Shown piece by piece: positions 38,501 through 50,500 of a DNA stretch of 64,000 nucleotides (its first letter is position 1; every line of letters begins with the position of its first letter). The stretch covers positions 2,295,001 to 2,359,000 of the forward strand of contig NC_059483.1 of assembly GCF_018139145.2 (NCBI RefSeq), given 5' to 3'. Both the position numbers and the translations under genes were made by a program. The notes beneath the pieces were generated by a model. That model saw only the letters and a list, made by a program, of their open reading frames with translations, had not been told where the DNA came from and ran no database searches. The DNA comes from Gymnogyps californianus. Its lineage: Eukaryota; Chordata; Aves; Accipitriformes; Cathartidae.

Positions 38501-41500
38501 TCAATTCTATTTAAAAACAAGTGCAAGAAAAATCTATTTTGAAAGCAGAAACAATTTTTTAAATATATACAAGAGGTCTCCTTTTTGAGCTCAGCCCTCC
38601 AACAGGCTGAAATAAAAACATGTATTAGGACGTCTACTGCAACAACCATTTCAATGGAAGAGACAATGCAAAAGAAGACAGCTATTAAAAAAAATCTAGT
38701 TGTACTTTCTGCATCACCACAATTGAGTCCGTCAAACTACTCTCAGAAGTTTATAATCCAGACACAGGAATTTGGTCTGGGCTGAAACCTGATCTTACAC
38801 TATGCCAAGAACTTGGTGTCTTGTCAAGTCATCTGGAAACATTGCTTCATGTCAGAAACTGCTAAAAGCATAGCTTAAGCCGTACAAAAGAGCACTGCAC
38901 ATTAATCAAACCAAACTTGTGGCATTTTCATAACTTCATACATTGTCCTGCTGAGAACTACAGGACCACTAAAGGCTTTGAGCTTATAGAGAAATTTAGA
39001 AGGCAGGGAGAACAGCAGTGACTTCTTTAAAATAAAACGCAAAGCCACCTGCACACTGAAATCCTGTTCTTCCCGCAAGCAGCTGTACACCCCAACTACT
39101 GTCTGAATACAGGTAACCTAAACAGTCAACATACAGGCGCTCTCATAACACCCACTTACCAGGAAACCAAGCAGAAATACAGGCTTTGCACAGTGCTGTG
39201 CAAATTCAATGCACTCTAAGCCTCAACTATTTTTTTTTTATATCAGTTTAAACTTGCTTATGCTGATAATTGGACTTCTCACCATGAATAACTTCGTGCT
39301 TTTAGCTCTCACTTCAGAGACTTCACCCTTACTCTCTAATGGCTGTTTTGTCCACAAAACCAGTATCCTTTCTCCCAAACCAACTACAGCCTATATACCA
39401 AAGGCTTCCCCACACAGCCTTGATGAACTTTGCTAGCCAACTACTGCGCGTGCTGTTAACCTGTAGTAGCTGAGTACGTCCCGATCTTCCTTCTGCCCTT
39501 CCTTAGCATCCTGAGCCAACTCTCTGATACTCTTACTGCGGATTTCCTTGTTACTGTCTCTCCAGAACAACCACACTTCTTCCTCATCTTCTCCAACTTC
39601 CAAGGCATTTTCTCCACTTGACACTTCTTCAAACTCGAATCGAGAGAGGACCAGCCTGCCAGAAGGAAGTTAGGTTAGATTACAAACTGCCACGACCCAT
39701 GCAGATCTTTTAGAACATTTCTTTTAAGACACTTGCTAAAAAAGACACTTGCTAAAATGTACTGGTGATACAGAAGTAACTAATTTTATGATCTCACCTG
39801 CATTCAGAAAACACAAGTTTCATTCCTCAACTCTGCGACGTAAAAGCAGAGTATCTTACTCTTTCAGCAGCAGCAGTTTACTACATAAAATCTTTGTGTT
39901 TTATTATTAAAAGCATTATGTTTAAATGAATTTAGATTATAAGCTTTCCCATTCAGCCTTAAAAAGACCAGCTTCTCAGCTCCATTCAATTGATGAAGAT
40001 AAAGAAACAAGGAAGTTAAAGACACGTCTAACTGACTTTCGAAAGCATCTTTACAGGAGAACTGGTTCAATGATCACTCAACAGGTTAGGAAAGGATTTG
40101 GTAAGCAAAAATATCTAAAAATCGATTAGTTCTGTATCACATAAATGCCAATTGGATCATAACTTCTTTCTGCTTACATGGTGAAATAACTAGAAACAAA
40201 TCAGCTACTGAAACTAAAAAGGCTTGGGGGGCTTTTAGCTCTTCAGCAAAAATCATACATCTAAAAAAAGACAAATTAAATACACAAGGATAAGAACAAA
40301 AGTGATGTAGCAACTTCAAGTGCTGGATGAAGTAAATACAGTCTTTATGATTTCATGAAGAGAATTACATGTGCAAGAATACTCTCATCCATTTGTGTCT
40401 TAAATATGACCTGACAAAGACCTGCCTGCTTCCCTTTTACAGTATTTTGATAATGATATCTATGCCCTATTCCACATATCGAACAAACTCATCTTCATGA
40501 AAGACAATTGGGATTTGGTGCCTGCTATGATGCTCCAGCAATGGCAGGGCAATGCTGAGAGCTGGAGACCAAAATCCTAACTGCAGAGGGAGAAACGGGT
40601 GAGCAGAGATGCATCAGCGTCTGCTTTGCTGCAAGCTGAGCTCAGTGGGCACGCACCCAAGAAGCGCTCGCTCACTTCAGACAGCTTATGGAGGAAAGCC
40701 TGAAGCCCACAGGACCCTGCACACCTTCCTGCAAAGTCTGTCTACTTTGACCAAACGTGAGATATCTGAAAGATTTCTCTGACTGCAGGACTGAGAATGC
40801 ATATGGCAGACGTCTGCTGTCTTCAATACCCATTTACTGTGTATTTGAAGAGGACTCCATACATACTTAACTGCTTTCTCTAGACGTGCCAGCAGTGCTT
40901 TCAGCTTTGAATCACCTTCCTTCTGTTTCACAGTAGGAAAACCATCTTTAAAGGCATTAACTTACTTAGTTTCAATGAGAATGTCTGCATTTGCTGGATT
41001 CAGCACGGCTTTACAAATCAACTCCTGTGTCACTGGAATAGACTTGTTCATGGAAACGCACAGATCTGAGAGGTAATCCAAAAACCTGTTGGAAAACGCG
41101 AGCCAAAAGGGTATCAATCCTTGTTGAGATCTAGACCGAAGCAATCTACATTTCAGAAAGAAAACATTCAGAACTCCATTTTAACACTGCAGAGCGAGAC
41201 TGCTGCCCAAGGGGGAAGTTATGGTGAGTGCCAAAATAGAAGTGAACTAGCTGTGCTTCCTTACTAGCAAGTTGGCAGGTACAGATTTTTCTCAGAAGGC
41301 TAAGAGGAAAAGGGTAATCGTATACTCAAAAATGTAGATCTCACCTGGGCTCCCTATTTTTCCTCACGAGACTAACAAAAGTGTCAATCTCGGCAGCTGT
41401 GATGTGCTTCTCCAAGAGCTTGCGATTGTTATGAAGCAGTGCTGTAATAGTGTCCTCGGCTAAGACATCGTAGCCAATTTGCTTCTGCATGAAGCCAAAC

Positions 41501-44500
41501 TGCTTCGCAATGTATTCCTTCAAAACACAGAGGGAAGAAGGAAGGTGTTGTAAATAACTCTCAGAGTTCAAGAAAACACTCAGTAACAGAAAACAGTAAG
41601 AAGTTTGTCAATATCAACATTCCAAGAAGCAAACTGGATTAGATTCAAATTGTTCTTCTTTTGAGAGAAAAGAAGTGATGACAGATAACCTTAATATCTC
41701 CCTCCCTCCCGGGCTAGATACCGCCAAGGCATTTATCCTTATCTGATATGAGTTTGTTTTTAATAAATGGCAACAAAAAATGACCAGCCTTAATTCACAG
41801 GTCAACTTTCAATGGAGCTTGTAAGTACACAAGAGTGAAGAAAGTCTTCCAATTCACCTGGATTTGACAGTTAGCAATTCCGTTGTTTTCTTAAGTTCCC
41901 CTCAGAACTGGTACTAATTACACTGCATATAGTCTCTGACAGAGATGAAAAAATGCCAGATAGAGTAAAACTGAGCAATCCAAAAATCTCTTGCTGACTG
42001 TACAATCACAGCACAACAGCGTTTAATTAATGGGATGCAGCTTTTATATTTTTTTGGAGCACAGGAACAATGTTAGTGCCATTGAAAGCTACAGACATAT
42101 TTCAAACCTGATTCTTTCTGTAATCCTGCTGAGAGTGTCTCAGCACTCTATAGCAAAGCCGGCATATGTGTCTGAAAGGAGCATGACGCTGGTCTCCAAG
42201 CTCCTCCAACCTCAACATCGGGCCATCACCACTGTCCGTAAACGGTGCTTGCAACAACTTGAAAATCTACAGATTTATTAAAAAACAAAAATAAAATCCC
42301 ATGAGACACTGCCTTCATCTGACTACAATTAGTGTAAAAGCACTGTGTCAGTGTCTTTAAATTTCTAAAAGGTACATCAGAAATACACTATCGTTACCAA
42401 GTTTCTTGGCCATAGAGTAGCCTGGACAGAAGACATTGTTGATCACCTTTATTCAACACCATATTTTGTAATTTTTTCTTCTAGCAATGGTATGCCTACA
42501 GTCCACCACCAAGAGCCTGCTGAAAGCTAGAAACTCAAAGGATCTTTTGGTCCCAATAATTTGGCCAGTTTCTCTATTATTAGGTTCCCTTTTCTGACAA
42601 CCGTTCTTTGTAGGCAGAGTTCAGAGAAAAATGCAGCCTACCTGCTTTAGAATATTCTGTTCTCTCATCAGTTTTTGCCGTTCTCTGTTAGGTTTAGAAA
42701 ATACCACTTCAAGGACATCTTGTCCAGAATTAGTTCCACCAGTAACAAAGTAGACCAAATCCTCCAACAATTTGGTAACAGATCTACAGGAAAGCCAGAA
42801 GTTGTTAATACAAGACTACCAATTCTATCTGTTAAAAGAACAATATCAGTGTAAGTTTACATAGATTTCAAAACGCTAAGTGAAAAAAGAACATCAATTA
42901 GAGACTGACTCAGATGCTGGATAAAGCACATAGGTTTGTACAGAACTTAAAATTAGGAACTAATGCTCCCTATTGCTGTAGCCTTGCTGTCTAATAGCTA
43001 AACCATAGCAGCAGTAAGACAACGGTATCACTTTAGAGCAACTATACGCTCGCCAAGTTTTATTTGGCAATTTTTTAAATTGCCAGGAAAAAAATAAATC
43101 AGGTGATCTCTCCCAAGGCCAAATAAAAGACATTGGCTGTAGAAGCACATGGGCCCTGGTTTTACACAGCCAACTCTGGGCTTTTTGTGTGGCCACGTAC
43201 TTTTCACGGATATTGTCAGAGGATTTGCAAGAAGTCATATGTTCAGTCTTCACAAGATGGATTATAAATTCCCACACTTGATTTGCAAAGCCCATCAAGA
43301 AAGGTATGCTGTGGATTATTCCTCCAAGTTCACAACAACGGTTCTCATGCCCTCATTTCACAGAGCAACACGGAGGGCTTGACAGAATAAGGCTTGAGAA
43401 CCTCCACTATGGACACATCAACAATAAAACCATCACATTTTTTTTTAAAATCTCATCAAGGAGCAAACAAAATCCCTCTTCTGAAGATAGCGTACGTAGA
43501 TACAATTTTCAAAGAAACAGTTACTGAGTAAAGGAAACAACATTATCTGAATCATTCTTGTTTCCTTACCTTCTTTCATTCTGGGTTATTGTTCCCTTTT
43601 CCAACTTGCCAGCAATGGAACCTAAAACCTTACTTGCATCATTTGCAAAATCCAAGTCCCGAACCTCTGCAGGGGAAACTGGTACTATAGCAAAAGCTTC
43701 TTTGTCCTCTTTCACTGGAGAAGTACCAATCTGAAACCCAGAGAAGTTTTATCATCAAACCAAAAAGCAGAAAACAAAGTAGTGATTCACATATTCAGTG
43801 ATAATGAAACAGAAGAAAAGCCATGCTCCACTTAGACAGGATGAGACTACTGATGAAATCAAACTTTGAGAACAGTACCACTCTTTGCAAGCTCAAAGCT
43901 GTTCCTAAATCCAGAGAAGCATCAAGTGACATTGCAAAATGTTGGTGTAAACAGTGGGAAAAAATCCTCCTCGTGATGACTCTCGTACAGTAGAAACTGA
44001 ACAGTGTAACTAGTAAACTACCATGAAAACCTAGTCTTTAAGATAAAATATTTTGTGCAGGCACCATTCTTTACTGTTACACTGCTTGCTGTTTGACAAA
44101 CCCGCAGTCTCAAGGGACTGGAACTTCTCCTGCCAACAACACTTGCATGGAAGTACAGGAATCAAAGGATGTGCTTACATCAAGTGACAGAACTTACTTT
44201 AAGCATCACAGGTTTCTCCTCTTCTTTATCAATAGGGATATTGGTACTATGAACCCAGGTGTTAGTACAAAGGTGTCTAAGTCTGACGTAAGAGTTCCTG
44301 AAAGAAAGTCAAAAGTTCCAAAGCATGAGTCAGTTTCCCAGACAGGAAATCTTCGCATTGCTTGAATTGCAAGATGTTGGCAGGAACAAGTGGAAAACAA
44401 AGTGTCATCTTTATCTGTGCTGCATACCATAACAGGAATAAGACTCTTCTTTCCTTATTTCATTCTATAAATTCACCTTAGGAAGCCTTCTTATATAATG

Positions 44501-47500
44501 AAATAGATTCTGCTGTAAAACAGAACTACGTCTATATTTTGTTGCTGTAACTCAGCTGCTGCACAGCAACAAATTAAGCCTCTTCAAGTCCTCACATTTC
44601 CATGCACTATAGTTTCTCTGAACTGTCAGCTTCCTCCCTTACCTTTGTATTTTTCAGCCCATAACTCCCTGATAGCTATTTTGTATTTTCTAAACTGACA
44701 AGTTTTTGTATAGCTAATCAGTGCTGTACAAGCATCAAAGGTCCATTAAGATACCAGAACACACAACTAGTATGCAACAATTTTCTCCAGCAGAAGTCCT
44801 ACGGGGACAGCAGCTCCCAGACTGTTTTCTCAGGTGTTTCTGGCAATGACACTATTTTCCATGTACCAGCTCTTTGATAAAACATGTCAAGCCAGAGTCA
44901 GATGAGCATCTTAGTCTAGGATAAGAGACAAGTCTCTCAGCTGCAGTACAACCTCCTCTCTCCACACAACCACGGCAGCCCCAAGGACAGAAGAGGCAGC
45001 CAGGATGGCTGCTTTTGGTGGCCATGTTAACTTCTGCTATCTTAAGAGTGTCTGATGATTTAGAGACTCGCTTAAAGTAGCTGGAACAAATATGCCGTGC
45101 CTTCTCGGTGGGAACAGACAGCAAAGAGCCTGCATGCAGACTATCTTTGAAGGGTACAGCATCTTTTAAGTAGCAAGAGGTACCTTATGAACACTAAAGG
45201 ACAAGTAAACAACAGAAAATCAAGTGCTAAATACTTGATGTTACATCCTAGCTAACATAATACAGACAGGTCACGGGAGGGGCTTGATAGGACACCCACG
45301 GCTTTTAGTCCCAGTTTGTTCGCTGGCAAGGAAGTCACTTAAGCTCAGTTTTCCCCATCTGTAAAATGGTGTTCTGTTACTTATAACTCAATTGTAAAGT
45401 ACTAAAGTGAAGCTTCAGGCACTTACTAAGTATTTCTACATTAATTTGAGGAAGAACCTTAATTCCAAAGGATAAAAGAAAAATAGTGGGAGACAGCTTT
45501 ACCTTAAAAAAAAAAAAATCAAACTCCAAAGCAGATAGTCAGTTCTAACAGTATGCTTAGCTGTACCTGGGGACAAGGCTGTCTCCTCCTCGCAAGGTAG
45601 TAGGGTCCAACTCAAATATGGAGGAGATATCGTTTCCTTCAGGCACAGACACCAGAGAGTACGCCATCTTCTCCTGAGCACTATGCAAGCCTCTTCTGGA
45701 GGCATCCTGCTCAGGGTCCAGCTGTGGAAGAAGCCCCAGCACACAGAGTCAGACCAAGCCCTCCAGACCCACCTGCCTAGTGTTAAATACATGTGTCCTG
45801 TAATTTGCAGACGTAAAGCTCTGAACCACTCCAAGTACCGGTTAAGACAGCTGGGCTTTAGGACACCAGTAAAACTGACAAGTAGCTGCTCTTGCCAACC
45901 ATTTCTTTGCTCTCCCTGGTGTTAAAAACTTCTGAGTATTTCTGGATCACAAACACAATAAATACTAAACCACAGAGGTCATGTCTTGCAGACAGTGCCA
46001 GAAGAGACTCAAAATCCCCCAGCCATTCACCCCACAGCGCACTGGGAACTCTGACTAGTTTCAGATGACCCACAACTGCCAAGATCCCCACCCTGACTCT
46101 ACTAGCTCTTGAAATGTATTTGACATATTGCAATTACCGCTCTAATAAAGTAATTATGTGAGCTGCAAATATAAAAATCAGCAACACTATGTACCAACAA
46201 TCTTGCTGGGAAATAATCAACTTCAGCAGCAAAAATGGGACTCGTATCTATCACAGACAAACGAAACAAAAAGCTAATCAAGAAGTTAAATGTCTTGCTG
46301 TTCACACTACAGCTTATGATGCACTCAAACACAATGATATGCTACAAAGGCCATGGCATCCGAAGTATCTTTATTTCCAAGGTGCTAGCAAATTACCAGC
46401 CTCCTTCAGCAAAGTAAAGATACTAACATCAACTGAATAAAACACTGGATTTTCAGATGAAAGGACAAAAGAGTAGGAAAAAATAAAGATAAACTGGGAA
46501 AAAGGAACAACAGCTTTCTCTAAAACCTTTCCTAGGGTACTACCAGTTATCACTAGTCAATAGAAAAGTTGCTAACTGTCTGACACAACACAGGAGCCAG
46601 CTGTCCATGTATAAACATCTAAATCCTAGATGTAATTTTCAAAGTGATCAAGCAACCAACTTATCAGCTTCTCTGTGATTGTGGCACCAGTGGAAGGTAG
46701 GCACCCAAAGCAGTCAGCACTCAAGTACCTGTCTTTCAAAGTCCTGGTGTAAGGCATTGCAATCCTTAAACATACGGAAAGGGTACCTAATGTTGCTTGT
46801 GCCTCAGGATACTCTGTAGTTAGCACATTTGTAGTCAATGAACTTGGCTGCAAAGTAGTGACATTTAAAGTCTGATTTTGCACATGGGAACAGACAGTTA
46901 GCTGTATGGAACAGAAATACACATTGGGAGTGTGCCTTCAAGAGAAGAAGCAACTATACACTCAGAGTCCATCTGGAGGCTTTACACTGGGAGAAATTCG
47001 CTCACTTGGAATGAATTCTTCATATTTCAGCTGTCTCCTTCATCGCAAAGTAAGGCAGCTGCTCTGTATTCACAATTTGTACTTCAGGAGACAACTGGTC
47101 AGTTATTGAAACTGTGGTAAAGCTGAAAATGAGTAGTAAATCAGAAAGTAGGAAATGAGGCAATTTAGGGAGAACTAAAACTTCAACCCCAAAGCTGACA
47201 ACAGCAGTCTCCTTTAATGTTGAAAGATACTCACTGGCTTCTCACTCGTACCCATTTAAATCCCATTCTTGTACAGCTCACTGAGGTGTAAGGAGAAAAC
47301 AACAACAAGACACAGAGCTGTGCAAAGAAACCCGCCGTCTTGCAGACGGCTCACATTTGGATGAAACTGGAGTTTGGATAAAGTTGGAGAAAGCAGCCTA
47401 CACCATCCTGTCACTAGTGAATGTTGAACGATGCAGTAATTTTGTGTCAGAAATGAATTACGTGCTCCTGATCCTATTCTTTATGGTCTGTTTTTGCCAC

Positions 47501-50500
47501 CTAGTGGTAAAGAGACAGCAAGGAAAAAATCAGTACAACTCTGAAGACAGGGCGCTATCATTACTACTGCACTTATCAGAAGGAGACACTAGCATATCAC
47601 AGTAGGATGGATGTCTACATAAAAGACCTCAACACTGATTAACTTTCAAAAAGTGAAGCCAATAAAATAGTTCAATGCTGGATTCCTCCCGCCTCCCCCC
47701 CACCCCCCAAACAATAGCTTTATGGGGGTTTTTTGTTCATTTTTTCAGTATGTTTACTGAAGTCAAGCTGTCAGGAGATCAGTGTTTGCTGCCAAATACC
47801 ACCAAGAACTAATCAGGATAACAGCTCAATACCTGGGGGCAAGGGTAAGTGTTTTAATGGCCAGGCTATAATGACAAATCCTTTTAAGAGGAAAAATCCT
47901 CCCTACAGGATTTCAAAGCATCACAGTGCATTCATCTTCTAAAAATCAGAGGAGTAGTTCTTTTTCATATCCAAATGGACCAAATCTTCCATAATACAGG
48001 ATAAATGACCAATAAAGCTGCATAAGACTATAATCAAATCCAACTAAAAAATATAATCTACAATGGAAAGCGGTGTTCCAGTTTTGTTTTCAACTACTGA
48101 AGCAATGCTGTTTCCCTTTGATACCAAAGAGAAGCTTCAATTAATACAAAGCATCAGCACACTCAATCTTTGACACAACAACGTTTACCGAAAACAACAC
48201 AGACTTGCTTTCACAGGAAAATCAGAAGAATGGCACTGAAATCATTCTAACCCTGCCATTCTTGCTCTCTAGGCCCTTTATCCTGGCTTTCCTGTGACAA
48301 GTTAAAATGAGAGAGGGAATTAATTTCTTAAACAAGGAGGTGGGACGACTGACTGGCACAGCACTACATGAACATCCCGTTAGGGACACTTGCCATCTGG
48401 TGTCACCTTGAGCAACTTGCTTTTCAGACCTATTCAAGAGAGTGCTTCAAGGAAGCAAAGGTTTAAGAAATAGGAAGACAGAAAAAGAAATGCTACAAAG
48501 AGGGGAGGTGAGGGGGTCCAGGTAACGTATAAGTTCGGTTCCAAGTGCATTGCTCTTCACTAAAGCCTAATCCAGTTTTCAATATCCACTCCTCTGGACA
48601 GGCCTTAAAAGCCTCAGATCGTTCTCAGTTTTTCAGTTTCTTGACTAGCAACAAAGCCTGGACCATCTATGCGCTGGCCAGGTAAACACCTGGGCCTGTG
48701 TCAAGCCCTCCTCAATTAGGGGCAAGATCATACTCTTGCCTATACTTACTGAGGATTGACACTCCAGGTCATCTTCCTCATAGTCAGGGTTTACCTGATG
48801 AAACAGAATCACAGGCATGTCAAAACTCTAACAGAGCTGGAAGTGGGAAACAACCTCAGCACGGTCTGAACTTATTTCGTAAAAAATGCACTCTACTGCT
48901 ACAGCACTACCAGGCATGCAGAACAAATATACCGTGCAAACCAATTCATTTCTCATCTGGCATCTGTCTGTCCATGAATTAAGCAGTTAAGTAATCTGCA
49001 AACATGCAGAGAGATTTATCTTGTTCAGGATAATCACTAAAGGAGCAAGAGGGGTACAGAGTTACCAAGTTTCAGCTTTTTTTTCTTTTTTTAAATCCCA
49101 AGTGGAATTTCCAACTAGAAATTACTGGCTTGGCAGAAAAGTTTTAGAACAAACACTATTCTAACCATGGATCAGGTGAGCAATCTCTGGTATATTTTTG
49201 CATGATGTAAGACCACGTTTTTGTTTTGGCTGATTAGCAAACCCAAGATTTACTGGAAAAGCTGTATACTGGATCACTACTGAAAAGGATTTGCAAGTGT
49301 GCATGTGACAAAATACTGCTGTTTTTCCAATCTGCTTATTAGAAGAATATAAAATGGGATATCTAATCTAGATTTTTCCCACTGAAGCTCTCAGGTCAAT
49401 AGCATGGGCTGAGACAGCCTTCTGTCCTGCTACGCACTCTTATGTCCAGGACAGCTTTTACTTACAGAGGTCTGTGTATTGGCATGTTGATATATCCATG
49501 CTTTCAAGTAAATAGAAGTAGTTTTAATAAACATTGACAAGTCTTAAACAGCAAAACTCACAATTATAACCCTTAGACTTTTTTTTTTAAACTTTTTTTT
49601 AAATAAAATGTCTTGAAATTTTATTTCAACAGGGGAAAGATGTCCACTATGGAGAGAGAAAAAGACTTATTTTGTGCTTGGACAGCTAGGCACTATCTGC
49701 AGTTCTTACAAGACTGGTCTGAAGTCTAACTGCATTTTCATTTTACAGTCAGTTCCACAATTCTGCTCGGAAATCAGTGATTCAAGAGAAACTAACAATA
49801 GTTGAAATCATTTTCCCCCAAGGGCTCTCAGCCATTTACAATTTATTCATCTATTAATAAATTCATCTTGATTCTACTGCCCACATGACAGAATACTATT
49901 TAGTGTCTATTCTTTGCAGGAGAAGAGTTACTGCCTCTAGAATTTATACAAAAAGTGAAATAAGCTCAAGACTACCCCTGTACCATGGTATTCTTTCAAG
50001 TCTCCTTCACTTTGTTTTCTATGTTTAGCCACCTACTTTTGTACTAATACTAAGGACCCAAACACCACTCTCCTCCCCTCCCCTGTGTCAATTTTTAGGG
50101 CAGGAAATGAAAGATTTTCAGAAGGTGTAAAAGGAGAAAATACTGTGGAAGGCAAGGCGGAGTTCCTAAGCAAGCCCCAACACCTACCTCTGCTGCTAGG
50201 TAGTGTCCAGTAGCAAGGTGTTTGAACCTGAAAAGGCTATTCCAGTACCCCGCGCCACCACGACAAGGATCATGCTGCACCACCTAGAAGGAAAGGGAAC
50301 CCACATTTACACTGTACGTCAGTGACCTCCCTTTCAAACACAGCATTTACCGTGTTTCATGTACAGGTAAGAGGAAACAGAACAAGGAGCTCCAGAAAAG
50401 ATGAAGCAACCTTTCGCATGTGAACACCACACAGTACAGTAAATACTTTGAGCTGGCTACAATTAGTTCACTTCAACAACTGAGGAATGATGGCAGGAAG

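Noticed and set aside
39185..39204. Perfect hairpin with 9-bp arms, possible small RNA
   Set aside because: Too short for a miRNA precursor. Such hairpins are common by chance.
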